This document shows positions 35,226-44,373 of a stretch of DNA of 64,000 nt, in pieces (positions within the stretch are counted from its first letter, which is position 1; the number at the start of each line of letters is the position of its first letter). Where the stretch lies: contig NZ_CP022579.1 in the NCBI RefSeq assembly GCF_008274805.1, forward strand, positions 2,294,001 through 2,358,000, given 5' to 3'. The notes under the pieces are model-generated. The model did no database searches, was not told where the DNA came from, and worked only from the letters and a program-made list of their open reading frames with translations. Origin of the DNA: Oryzomicrobium terrae (lineage in GTDB: Bacteria; Pseudomonadota; Gammaproteobacteria; Burkholderiales; Rhodocyclaceae). The position numbers and the translations under genes were made by a program.

Positions 35226-36224
35226 ATGAGCGATGAACAGCCCCAACTGGTGATTTTCCAGGAGGCCGGCCAGCCGGTTGAAGTGCACCTGGATACCGGG
35301 CGCGATACGGTGTGGCTGTCGCAGCGGCAGATGGCTGAGGTGTTCGACACCACGCCTGAAAACGTGCTCATGCACCTCAAGAACATCTATCGGGATGGCG
35401 AACTGGATGAGCAGGCAACTGCTAAGGATTTCTTAGCAGTTCGCCGGGAAGGCACGCGGCAGGTGCGCCGTACGATCAAGCATTACGATCTGGACGCCAT
35501 CATCTCGGTCGGTTACCGCATCAGTTCGAAGCGTGCCGTAGCCTTCCGCCAGTGGGCCACCCGCACCCTGCGCGAACACCTTACCCGGGGCTACACCCTC
35601 AACCGGCAGCGCCTGGAGGCCAACGCCCGGGAGCTGGAAGCGGCACTGCTGCTGGTGAAGAAGGCGGCGCAAAGTCCGGAGCTGCTGGCCGACACCGGCC
35701 GGGGGCTGGTGGATATCGTCACCCGCTACGCCCAAACCTTCTTGCTGCTGCAACGCTACGACGAGGGTCTGCTGGCCGAGCCCCGGGAGCAGCGCGGCGG
35801 GGTGCTGCCCACGGTGGTAGAGGCCCGCGCCGCCCTGGCACGGCTAAAAGCCGACCTGATGGCCCGGGGCGAGGCCACCGACCTGTTCGCCCGGGAACGG
35901 GACGAGGCCTTTGCCGCCCTGCTCGGCAACCTGGACCAGACCGTGTTCGGCGAGCCGGCCTACCCGAGCGTGGAGGCCAAGGCGGCGCACCTGCTGTATT
36001 TCGTCATCAAGAACCATCCGTTCTCGGACGGCAACAAGCGCAGCGGCGCCTTTTTGTTCGTGGATTTCCTCAACCGCAACGGCCGCCTGCTGGATGAAGC
36101 GGGCCAACCGGTGATCAACGACATCGGCCTGGCGGCCCTGGCCCTGCTGGTGGCCGAATCGGCCCCGGCCAACAAGGACACCATGATCCGCCTGATCATG
36201 AACATGCTGGCCCCGGGCAACTGA
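35226..36224 (+). CDS. RhuM-Fic fusion protein (putative AMP-transferase)
   Basis: 332 residues. An N-terminal RhuM-family domain occupies about 1-125 (VWLSQRQMAEVFDTTPENV; YDLDAIISVGYRISSKRAVAF). A C-terminal Fic domain follows with the intact motif HPFSDGNKRSGAFLF (H264). The Fic histidine transfers AMP, or another nucleotide, to target hydroxyls. No separate inhibitory antitoxin gene is adjacent, and I could not identify an inhibitory [ST]xxxE[GN] helix. Such fusions are found in toxin-antitoxin and island contexts, consistent with the AT-richer neighbour. Confidence 0.85.
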   Translation: MSDEQPQLVIFQEAGQPVEVHLDTGRDTVWLSQRQMAEVFDTTPENVLMHLKNIYRDGELDEQATAKDFLAVRREGTRQVRRTIKHYDLDAIISVGYRISSKRAVAFRQWATRTLREHLTRGYTLNRQRLEANARELEAALLLVKKAAQSPELLADTGRGLVDIVTRYAQTFLLLQRYDEGLLAEPREQRGGVLPTVVEARAALARLKADLMARGEATDLFARERDEAFAALLGNLDQTVFGEPAYPSVEAKAAHLLYFVIKNHPFSDGNKRSGAFLFVDFLNRNGRLLDEAGQPVINDIGLAALALLVAESAPANKDTMIRLIMNMLAPGN

Positions 36225-36341
36225 CGCCCCCCAGCCTGTCGGGTGCTTAGCGGGCCAACGGCAACGCCCGGGACAGACGACTTCCGCGGCCCCGGGCGGG
36301 TGACTGCCGCGTATCAGGCAGACCCTTCTCCTCTGCCTCTC

Positions 36342-37610
36342 CTAAAACCCCCACCCCACCAACCGGCTCTGTTTCTGCCCCTGGGCCATGGGGATCACAA
36401 CGGTGCGGCGGGCGCCGGCCCTGGCCAGGGCGCGCTGGATGGCGGGGAGGTTGTCGGCTTTTGATACCAGGGTGGTGAACCAGCGGCATTGGCTAGCGAA
36501 GGCGGCGCTCTCGGCGATCATGCGGGCGATGAAGCCGAGTTCGCCGCCGGGGCACCACAGTTCGGCGGCGCGGCCGCCGAAGTTGAGGGCGGGGGCATGG
36601 CGGGTGGCGGCCGGGTTCTGGATCTCCCGGGCCACGCTGGCCGGGGCGCCGCGGCGGGGGTCGTCTCCGCGCCCGTGCTTATCGCCATATCCGCCGCCGT
36701 CCCGGCCCTGGCCCGGCCCCTTGCCGGAGCCAGCCTCCCGGCCCAGGTTGCGCCATTTGCGCTCGGTGCCGGCCTGGGCGTCGTCGGGGGAGGCGTGGAA
36801 GGGCGGGTTGCACAGGGTCAGGTCGAAGCGTTCGCCGGGACGGATGATGTTGCGGAAGATGGCCTCCGGCGCGGGTTGGCGGCGCAGTTCGATGGCCGCC
36901 TTGAAGTCCGGGTTGGCGTCCAGGATGGCCTGGGCGCTGGCCAGGGCGCCCTGGTCCACGTCGGCACCGACGAAGCGCCAGCCGTATTCGGCGTGGCCGA
37001 TCAGGGGATAGACGCAGTTGGCGCCGACGCCGATGTCGAGCACCTGCACCGCCGGGCCGGTGGGGATGGCGCCACGCCCGGCCTGGGCTTGGTCAGGGGC
37101 GCCCGGCCCCATGCCTGGGCCCGGGGTCGCGTCCCCTTGTTGCGCGCCATGCCCTTCGCCCCGCACACCATTACCCTCGCCGCGCCCAGGGCCTGTCCGG
37201 CCATTGCCCTTTCCGCCGTTGTGCCCGCTCCCCTCTCCCGCCAGCAGATCGGCCAAGCAGTGGATGTAGTCGGCCCGGCCGGGGATGGGCGGGCACAGGT
37301 AGCCGGCGGGGATGTCCCAGTCGCGCACGCCGTACTGGACGAGCAGCAGCGCCCGGTTGAGGGCTTTCACCGCCGCCGGGTCGGCGAAGTCGATGGACAG
37401 GTCGCCGTAGGGGTTGGGCCCGACGAAGGACGCCAGCGCGGGGCTGGCGGCGATCAGGGCGGCGAAGTCGTAGCGGCCGGTGTGGCGGTTGCGCGGGTGC
37501 AGGGCCGCTGCCTTGGCAACCTTGGCGGTATTGCTGGTCTTGGCCGATTTGGCGACGCGCGCAGATCGGGACGGTCGGGCGGGCGCAACGGCGCGGGGAG
37601 GGGCGCGCAT
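36342..37610 (-). CDS. rlmF: 23S rRNA (adenine-1618-N6) methyltransferase with low-complexity insertions
   Basis: 422 residues. Core RlmF motifs are present: [12 protein letters not shown] near residue 38, [14 protein letters not shown] (SAM site, about 190-203), and catalytic NPPFHAS (268-274). Two Gly/Arg/Pro-rich insertions (about 124-183 and 291-328) interrupt the domain; typical RlmF is near 310 residues. The insertions keep frame and avoid the motifs. Start ATG 37610 is preferred; the reading frame stays open further upstream but is unlike the family. Confidence 0.85.
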   Translation of the reverse strand: MRAPPRAVAPARPSRSARVAKSAKTSNTAKVAKAAALHPRNRHTGRYDFAALIAASPALASFVGPNPYGDLSIDFADPAAVKALNRALLLVQYGVRDWDIPAGYLCPPIPGRADYIHCLADLLAGEGSGHNGGKGNGRTGPGRGEGNGVRGEGHGAQQGDATPGPGMGPGAPDQAQAGRGAIPTGPAVQVLDIGVGANCVYPLIGHAEYGWRFVGADVDQGALASAQAILDANPDFKAAIELRRQPAPEAIFRNIIRPGERFDLTLCNPPFHASPDDAQAGTERKWRNLGREAGSGKGPGQGRDGGGYGDKHGRGDDPRRGAPASVAREIQNPAATRHAPALNFGGRAAELWCPGGELGFIARMIAESAAFASQCRWFTTLVSKADNLPAIQRALARAGARRTVVIPMAQGQKQSRLVGWGF

Positions 37611-37985
37611 GGGGTGGCTCGGGGTCGGGATGAAAACGGGGGAGACAGGATAAACGACCCGGCAAGGGGTGGGGCCCTGTTTATTGGCGGCTGGCGCCAG
37701 GTAGCGGCGGCCGACCAGGGGCTGTAGTGGGTGTCGGCATGGGTAGGGCCAGGCCAGCGGCGGATAAAAGCGTTGCCGGGCGGGCGTCAATTCGGCATCG
37801 ATTGGGTATCGGGTGGAACAGGGCTGGGCGCCAGACAGGACTCGGGTGGGACTGGGGGAGTAAGCGCAGCCCCCCGGTTCCGGTTTTCTCCCCGCATCTC
37901 CTGCGCCCCTATTCCCTGCACTACCGTTCTCCTCGGCCCTATTTCCCCCCTTCCCCCGCGCGCCTTCCCCAGCCCGGGAGGTTTT

Positions 37986-38168
37986 CCCCGCTTTTCGTGG
38001 GTAAGGCTGTGGATAAGCGCAAAAACCACCTTGCGGGTCAATGACATGACACGCTGCCTCAAAAACAAGCAGGGGCGCGGTTCTCCAAGGTGCCACCTCT
38101 GAAAGCAAGCATTGGCGCGGCGTTCCGGCATGGCATCGCCAAATCCCGCGCCAGTCCTTGTGTTTAGG
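37986..38168. repeat. Intergenic repeat, copy C, with DnaA box and hairpin module
   Basis: CCCCGCTTTTCGTGGG, CTGTGGATAA (38007-38016), AAAAA, GGGTCAATGACATGACA align with copies A and B. It then matches copy B: TTCTCC, 40 nt later TGGCGCGG (38113-38120), a 25-nt loop, CCGCGCCA (38146-38153), and GTTTAGG (38162-38168). It lies in the gap 37611-38602. Positions 37611-37985 and 38169-38400 show no gene I can support. Confidence 0.7.
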
Positions 38169-38403
38169 CCGATGGGGTATTGAGCTGCCTTCACTCCGGC
38201 AGCCCGTACCGCACCCAGGCTGGGGATTTTCCCCCGCCTAGGTTGTGGCGTTCCAGCGCACGGCGCCGCTGCGCGATGGGGGCACAGGCAACGGTGTGGC
38301 CAGAAAAATCGTGGCGTGGCCGTGCGCCACGTCGCAACCCCCGTCTCTTCGGCGCCTCGCCGTGGCCCCTGGCGGGCCGCCTCAACGGGGGCAGCACTCC
38401 GTT

Positions 38404-38432
38404 TTGACTTAAATTAATCAAAAATATTTAAA
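38404..38432 (+). promoter_or_regulatory. Possible promoter of the GGDEF-EAL gene
   Basis: TTGACT (38404-38409), 17 nt, TTTAAA (38427-38432) in a markedly AT-rich block (38402-38450), 171 nt before the start codon. Confidence 0.4.
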
Positions 38433-38602
38433 AATCATTAGGATAGAAGCATCAAACCGGGCTGTTTTCAGCCACAGGCATCGGGCCCCTGCCCTTTGCT
38501 GACCACGAAAATTTGCGGATTCGCAATGCGGACGGATGCCCGCACTGCCGGCGCAGCCGGCCCGGGCCGAAGCTCGCGCCCCCCCACTCCCGACACGCGC
38601 CC

Positions 38603-41485
38603 ATGACCACGCCAGAACAACGCTCGGACAAGAACTGGTCCGCCCGACTGCGATCCGCCATCGGCACCTTCGTCAGCCACCCCAGCCTGGCCCGGGACGC
38701 CGCGGTTTCCGCCATTCTCATCATTGGCATCGGTGTCGCCGGGCTGTTTTATTCGATCGAGCAGCTGAACCGGCAATCGGCCCTGGCGGAAGTCGTCAAT
38801 GCCTCGGGGCGGTTGCGCATGCTCTCCCAACAGATCGCCTATGCCACCCACCGCACCGCCGACAATGACGGCGCCGCCCGGCACGCCCTCCCCGCCCTCA
38901 AGGAACGGTTCCGCAGCGGCCTCGCCGACATCGAGGCGCGGGGCCACGCTCTCGGCCTGTTCGAGTCCGACGATCCGGCCGGCCGGGACGCCCTGGCCCA
39001 CCTCCAGACGGAATGGGCGCATTACCAGCAGGTGACGGGCAGGTTTCTCGGCGAGACGTCGAGCAACGCCTACACCCGGGAGGAAGTCCACGGCTTGGCC
39101 GCCGAGGCGGAAAAAATGCTCGACGCGGCGGATGCCGTGGTGCAGACGGAGCTGGCCACCTCGGCCCGGGAGAAGGAAAAGCTCCACGCCCTGATCCCCG
39201 CCGTCTTCAGCCTGGGGATCGTCGCCATCCTGCTGCTTGGCCTGTACAACTACTTTCTGATCAGACGGCCGCTGAACAAGATCGGCACGCTGTTCGAACG
39301 CATCGCGGCGGGGGATTACACCGCCCGGGTAGAGGTGGGCCGCCGCGACGAGTTCGGCCAGCTGGCGGAACGGCTGAACCGCAACGTGAGTACCGTCGCA
39401 GCGCTGCATGCCGAGCAACTGCGGGCGGAGCAGGCCATTCGCGAGAGCGAGCTGCGCAACCGCACCCTGTGGGAAGTCAGCACCGACGCCATCGTCATGA
39501 TCGACGTGCACAACACGATCCGCTTCACCAACCCGGCGGTGTTGCAGGTGTTTGGCTACACCCAGGAGGAGCTGCTCGGTCAGGCGCTTTCGCTGATCCA
39601 GCCGCCCCGCTTCCAGCAGCAGCACCGGGAGCAGTTCGACCGCTACATCCAGACCCGGGAGCGCCGCCTGGACTGGTCCCGGGTTGAACTGACCGCCCGG
39701 CACAAGTCCGGCCAGGAAATTCCGGTGGAGTTGTCCTTTGCCCACATGGTGCTCAACGGGCAGAGCTGGTTCGTCGGCTTCTTCCGCGACATGACCCAGC
39801 GCAACGCCGCCATCGAGAGCCTGCAGATCCGCAAACGGGCCATCGATTCCACCGGCGAGGGGATCATGATCACCGACGCCCAGAAGGACGAATACCCGAT
39901 CATCTACATCAACCCGGCCCTGGAGCGGATCACCGGCCGGCCGGCCGATTCGATCCTGGGCCGGAACGGCCGGCTGCTATCCGGCCCGGCCCAGGGGGAA
40001 CCGGGCCTGCCGGCCCTGGGGCTGGTGTTCGTCGACGAGCGGGACGGCACCATTGAACTGCAGGGACGGCGCGGCGACGGCGAGCCCTACTGGATCGAGC
40101 TGTCGGTGGCGCCGGTGCACAACGCCAGCGGCGAGATCAGCCATTACGTCAGCATCTTCAAGGACATCACCGAGCGCAAGCAGTACGAGATGGAGCTGGT
40201 GCGCAGCGCCACCTACGACGCCCTGACCGGCCTGCCCAACCGCTTGCTGCTGCAGGACCGGCTGCAGCAGGCGATCACCAACAACGAGCGCCACAAGCGC
40301 GAGGTGGGGGTTCTGTTCATCGACCTGGACAACTTCAAGACGGTCAACGATTCCCTCGGCCACCATTTCGGCGACCGGCTGCTCAAGGCGGCCAGCGCCA
40401 AGCTCGGCACCTGCCTGCGCGACGGCGACACGGTGGCCCGCTGGGGCGGCGACGAATTCGTCGTGCTGCTGCCGGAGATGGCCTCCCGGGAAGACATCCG
40501 CATCGTCGCCGAACGGATCCTCGACCAGCTGCACGAGCCGATCTTCATTGACGACCGCGAGATCTACTGCACCGCCAGTATCGGCGGCAGCATCCACCCT
40601 AGCGACGGGGCCACGCCGGAAGAGCTGCTCAAGCACGCCGATGCGGCCATGTACCAAGCCAAGGAGCACGGCAAGAACAAGTACCACCTCTACTCGCGCA
40701 GCATCCAGGCCAGCATCGACCGCCGCCTGGCCCTGGAAGTCCAGCTGCGCAAGGCGCTGCAGAACGAGGAGTTCCTGCTCCATTTCCAACCCAAGGTGGA
40801 TATCGGCTCGGGCCGGGTGGTGGGGGCGGAAGCCCTGATCCGCTGGCAGCACCCGGAGCACGGCATGGTCTCCCCCGCCCTGTTCATTCCGGTCGCCGAG
40901 GAGACCGGGCTGATCCTGGAAATCGACAAATGGGTCATCCGTGCCGCCTGCCGCGAGGTGGAGCGGCGCCGCACCCTGGGCATTGCCTGCGGCAGCATCG
41001 CCATCAACCTCTCCGCCCGCCAGTTCAGCCGTTCCACCCTGTGCGCCGACATGGCCGAGATGGTGAAGCGGTACCGGCTCCAGCCCGGGGACATCGAGAT
41101 CGAAATCACCGAAAGCACGGTGATGGGCAACCCGGCCAAGGCGGCGGAAATCCTCCAGGGCCTGCGCGCCCTGGGCTTCACCCTGGCCATCGACGATTTC
41201 GGCACCGGCTATTCCAATCTGGCGTCCCTCAAGAACTTCCCGATCCACACGCTGAAAATCGACAAATCCTTTGTCCAGGACCCGGCCATGGTGCGGGCCA
41301 TCATCCAGCTCGCCATCAGCTACCGGCTGAAAACCGTGGCCGAGGGCGTGGAAGACCAGGAGACGGTGGCCATGCTGGCGACCATGGGGTGCGACATCAT
41401 CCAGGGCTTTGTTTATTCAAAGCCCCTGCCCCTGGATCAGTTCATTGACTTCGCCCATCGCTTCCCCCCCGGGGATGCGCGCTGA
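38603..41485 (+). CDS. Membrane PilJ-N/HAMP/PAS/GGDEF/EAL c-di-GMP protein
   Basis: 960 residues. Membrane helix 1 is at about 34-51; a periplasmic PilJ/NarX-type sensor follows (VVNASGRLRMLSQQIAYAT, 64-82), then helix 2 at about 198-220, HAMP (220-270), and two PAS domains (about 285-400 and 410-530). The GGDEF domain has an intact GGDEF near 615 and an I-site RDGD five residues before it. The EAL domain keeps EALIRW, EIEITES, DDFGTGYS and KIDKSF. Both synthesis and breakdown of c-di-GMP look possible. The PilJ-N domain resembles nitrate/nitrite sensors (knowledge of NarX). Confidence 0.9.
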   Translation: MTTPEQRSDKNWSARLRSAIGTFVSHPSLARDAAVSAILIIGIGVAGLFYSIEQLNRQSALAEVVNASGRLRMLSQQIAYATHRTADNDGAARHALPALKERFRSGLADIEARGHALGLFESDDPAGRDALAHLQTEWAHYQQVTGRFLGETSSNAYTREEVHGLAAEAEKMLDAADAVVQTELATSAREKEKLHALIPAVFSLGIVAILLLGLYNYFLIRRPLNKIGTLFERIAAGDYTARVEVGRRDEFGQLAERLNRNVSTVAALHAEQLRAEQAIRESELRNRTLWEVSTDAIVMIDVHNTIRFTNPAVLQVFGYTQEELLGQALSLIQPPRFQQQHREQFDRYIQTRERRLDWSRVELTARHKSGQEIPVELSFAHMVLNGQSWFVGFFRDMTQRNAAIESLQIRKRAIDSTGEGIMITDAQKDEYPIIYINPALERITGRPADSILGRNGRLLSGPAQGEPGLPALGLVFVDERDGTIELQGRRGDGEPYWIELSVAPVHNASGEISHYVSIFKDITERKQYEMELVRSATYDALTGLPNRLLLQDRLQQAITNNERHKREVGVLFIDLDNFKTVNDSLGHHFGDRLLKAASAKLGTCLRDGDTVARWGGDEFVVLLPEMASREDIRIVAERILDQLHEPIFIDDREIYCTASIGGSIHPSDGATPEELLKHADAAMYQAKEHGKNKYHLYSRSIQASIDRRLALEVQLRKALQNEEFLLHFQPKVDIGSGRVVGAEALIRWQHPEHGMVSPALFIPVAEETGLILEIDKWVIRAACREVERRRTLGIACGSIAINLSARQFSRSTLCADMAEMVKRYRLQPGDIEIEITESTVMGNPAKAAEILQGLRALGFTLAIDDFGTGYSNLASLKNFPIHTLKIDKSFVQDPAMVRAIIQLAISYRLKTVAEGVEDQETVAMLATMGCDIIQGFVYSKPLPLDQFIDFAHRFPPGDAR

Positions 41486-41559
41486 TTACCGCCACCGTTT
41501 CTTCACGCTTGCCGACTCACGCGTCAACCGCCCAGGGCGGTTCACCACAAGGAAAAACA

Positions 41560-41994
41560 ATGCGATTGGTATGGAGCGAACGACTTCGCACCGGCATCCG
41601 GGAAATCGACCTGCAGCACCAGGGGTTCATCGACATCATCAATGACCTGGAAGACTTCTGCCACGATGGCGCCGCCCGGGACAGCCAGGCACCAGGCCGC
41701 GATCTCGACCGGATCCTGGCCCAATTGATGGCCTATGCCGAATTCCATTTCGCCACCGAGGACGCCCTGATGGGCAGGCACCTGCCCGAGTCCTCTCCCC
41801 ACCTGCTCGTCCATGCCCGCGCCCACGCCGGGTTCGGCCAGCACATCCAGGCCTTCAGGCGCCGCCCCGAAGGCGAGCGGCTGGCAGCGGCCGGCCAACT
41901 GCTCGACCACCTCAAGCGCTGGTTGGAGCAACACATCCTGGGCGTGGACAAGAAGCTGGTCGAACTGATCGAGGCCCGGCACGACCACGCATGA
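41560..41994 (+). CDS. Bacteriohemerythrin
   Basis: 144 residues with the di-iron ligand set: H in DLQHQGF, HFATED (H and E), HARAHAGF, and HILGVD. This binds O2 or possibly NO. It lies 74 nt after the GGDEF-EAL gene, on the same strand, and may sense or supply O2/NO information to it (inference). Ribosome site AAGGA is 9 nt before ATG 41560. Confidence 0.9.
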   Translation: MRLVWSERLRTGIREIDLQHQGFIDIINDLEDFCHDGAARDSQAPGRDLDRILAQLMAYAEFHFATEDALMGRHLPESSPHLLVHARAHAGFGQHIQAFRRRPEGERLAAAGQLLDHLKRWLEQHILGVDKKLVELIEARHDHA

Positions 41995-42049
41995 TCCGCC
42001 CCAGCCACCCGCCGGGGCCAGGCGCGGCGCCCTCCCGACGTAGCGAGGC

Positions 42050-43156
42050 TTAGCGCGGGAGCAACCGGCCCGGCGTCAGGCGGCGCAGCTGGCGGCCCAG
42101 CACCTCGCGCAAGCGTGGGCTGTGCAGGCAGATGCCGCCGATCAGGCCGACGATGCTGCCGAGCACGGTGTCGAAGAAGCGTGCCTGGATCACTGCGCCG
42201 GGGGAGCCGTGGCCCAGGGTGGCGGCCTCGGCGAGCAGGATGGTCATGGGGGTGATGAAGATGGCGGCAAACCCGTAGTGGCGCACCACCGCGGTTTCGA
42301 CCACGAAGGTCAGCGCCATCATCACCAGGGAGATGGTCCAGTTGTCCAGGGGCAGCAGCAACAGGCCCCAGGCCACCAGCAGGCCGATGGCGGTGCCGAG
42401 TACCCGGTGCAGCTGCTTGTTCCACACGGCGCGCAGCGACATGCCCTGGATCACCACCAGGCAGCTCACCGGCACCCAGTAGGCCCGCTCCAGCTGCAGG
42501 GCCTGGGCGAGCACCAGGGAGATGCCGACGAATACGCCGATCACCACCGAATCGAAGACGACAAAGTCGAAGGTGGCCGGCGCCAGGGGCGTGACCGGCT
42601 GGGGTGCCTGGCGGCGCAGCACGTAGAGGCTGTAGAACAGGGCGATCAGGCAGGCCAGCAGCGCCCCCATGAAGATCAGCCCGACCCGCAGGGGCACCTG
42701 CTCGACCGCGGTGGGCGAATAGGCGCCGATGGAAGCGACCATGATGAAGAACAGGCTGCCCGGCACACCGACCCGGTAGAAGCGGCAGACCATGGACACC
42801 AGGATGGTGATGAAGATCAGCGCCACCATCATCAGGGCCGGTACGAAGTGGCTGATCAGCCCCAGGGTGTAGCAGGCCGACAGGCCGAAGGCACAGGCCA
42901 TCAGCGACACCATGCGATGCTAGAGGGGCGTGTTGGGGGTATAGAGAAAGATCAGCCCGCCCAGGGACGAGACCAGGCCGTAATCCATATGGCCGAACCA
43001 GGCCCCCACCAGCAGCGGCAGCCCCGAGGCCAGGGCGGCGGCAAAGGGCATCTGCCAGGGCCGGTCGCTCGGGTGGATGGTGGCCAGCTGGCGCCACTCC
43101 TCCCGCAGCATGGCCCGGAAGCCATGCCATACCGTTCCCCCATCCCTGCGCGTCAT
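42050..43156 (-). pseudogene. FUSC-family membrane protein interrupted by an in-frame amber codon
   Basis: Read from ATG 43156 (AAAGGAC upstream), the frame encodes an FUSC-type permease: FIFLYTPNTPL-type helix end, then TAG at 42922-42920, then H-R-M-V-S-L-M-A-C-A-F in the same frame and on to 42050. The upstream piece is 78 residues; the downstream piece (ATG 42913) is 287 residues with the remaining membrane helices and a second helical set. Homologues run continuously through this point. It is either a pseudogene, a recent point mutation or a sequencing error; reinitiation at 42913 is possible. Confidence 0.75.
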
Positions 43157-43452
43157 CGTTCGTCCTTTCGCGGCGGGCACATCCGGCCCACGGTGTTTTT
43201 TCCCGTGCATTCCGACAGGCAAAGGCGGCGCACCGTTCATTGGCCTGGGCAACGGCGGGTCTTGTGCCAGGCGCCCCAGGCCGGAACGCGGATCGTGGCG
43301 GGAGTCGCGAAGGGCGACGTTGGCCAGCAGAGACCGCGCTCGCCCTAGCATCTAGCCGCAGGAGAAGACGCCCCCGTCGGCGGGGGGAAGACCCGGCCCC
43401 GCCACCAGAGGCAAGGAAGGCCGCCCCACGGCTGTCGATCTTTTCCCTGCCC

Positions 43453-43827
43453 TCAGGGCGCGGGGGGCTCGTCGAGCAGCCGCTCGCATTCCGCCATCAG
43501 GGCCTGGGCCGTATCCGAGGTGTGATTGGGGTCGAGGGCTTCCATCATGTCGTGGGCGGTGTACAGCCCGGCCTCCCGGGACAAGGAGGCGGCGATGCGC
43601 CGGGCCAGCTGGTCGCTCAGGGCCGACAGGTGGCGGCGCTCGTCCATCGCCAGGGTGCGCTTGGAGCGGGTCAGCCAGTCGGCCACCAGGCTGGCGCCCT
43701 GGGCCTCGGTCGGCCACTGGCCGTGCTCGTAGTAGGCCGTCAGGCGCTCCGCCACCAGGGCGAAGATCAGGGCCGCGCGCACGCCACGGGAGCTGGCGGC
43801 AGGGTGGGAAGGGGTTTCGGCAGCCAT
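43453..43827 (-). CDS. Hypothetical helical protein
   Basis: 124 residues, mostly alpha-helical and soluble, with no motif I recognise (ADWLTRSKRTLAMDERRHLS; YTAHDMMEALDPNH). It sits alone between the broken FUSC gene and the LexA-controlled small gene. The flanking gap 43157-43452 shows no other gene. Coding character is supported by length and by codon use like that of neighbours. Confidence 0.5.
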   Translation of the reverse strand: MAAETPSHPAASSRGVRAALIFALVAERLTAYYEHGQWPTEAQGASLVADWLTRSKRTLAMDERRHLSALSDQLARRIAASLSREAGLYTAHDMMEALDPNHTSDTAQALMAECERLLDEPPAP

Positions 43828-43963
43828 GGCAAGGGGTCGTCGGAAAAGGACGCCACCCTACCATTCTTTGCCCCGCCGGGACCGCAAGCGCGCCGCCTTC
43901 TGCCCCGACGGGCACCCCCACGCCCGCCACAAACCCGCGTCCTGAGCGGGTCGCCACCAACCA

Positions 43964-43993
43964 CTGTACATTCATACAGCAGTTGGTTATGCT
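43964..43993 (+). promoter_or_regulatory. LexA box and promoter of the 56-residue gene
   Basis: CTGTACATTCATACAG (43964-43979) is a perfect match to CTGT-N8-ACAG. It overlaps a -35 TGTACA (43965-43970), which has a 17-nt spacer to TATGCT (43988-43993). LexA bound here would block the promoter. Confidence 0.7.
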
Positions 43994-44045
43994 TGGTTCC
44001 ACTGACAGGTCGTAATCCTCCCCATCCTCCCAGGAGTCACTTGCC

Positions 44046-44216
44046 ATGAAACGTATCCAGAAGTGGTTCGAGCAGATCGCCGGCATCACCCAAGAAGAGC
44101 GCGAACGCTGGGCCCTGGCCCAACAGGTCTTCGCCACCCAGCCCATCGACGTGCTGGCCTTGCAGGTTCCTGCCTACTGGCGGCGCAAGGCCCGGGTGTC
44201 CGGCGTCCAGCGCTGA
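44046..44216 (+). CDS. 56-residue SOS-controlled small protein
   Basis: A small basic, helical protein: MKRIQKWFEQIAGITQEERE at the start, then WALAQQVFATQPIDVLALQV and PAYWRRKARVSGVQR. It has no signal peptide or clear membrane helix. CAGGAG lies 9 nt before the ATG; the LexA box is 67 nt upstream, and a strong terminator follows 22 nt after the stop, so the transcription unit is complete. I do not recognise the family; induction on DNA damage is inferred. Confidence 0.65.
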   Translation: MKRIQKWFEQIAGITQEERERWALAQQVFATQPIDVLALQVPAYWRRKARVSGVQR

Positions 44217-44238
44217 AGCGGACCTCCAGCCACAGTCA

Positions 44239-44283
44239 CGAAAAAGCCGGCCGGGCCCCATGGGGCCTGGGCCGGCTTTTTCG
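44239..44283. terminator. Bidirectional terminator between the small SOS gene and the Do protease
   Basis: CGAAAAAGCCGGCC pairs with GGCCGGCTTTTTCG, with an inner GGGCCCCATGGGGCC hairpin. T-runs occur on both strands. Confidence 0.9.
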
Positions 44284-44373
44284 TGGCGGCTGGTCCGACG
44301 CTACGGTCCGGGGCGGCCATAAACAACCTGACCGGCCCCGGACATGCCTTGGGCTTCTGCCGACACTCCCGAC

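Noticed and set aside
36265-36298. Inverted repeat CGCCCGGG/CCCGGGCG between the Fic gene and rlmF
   Set aside because: Composed only of G and C with an 18-nt loop; no terminator tail. Not enough to call.
38180-38407. Short open frame between repeat copy C and the GGDEF gene
   Set aside because: No ribosome site or conserved features; it reads like random GC-rich sequence.
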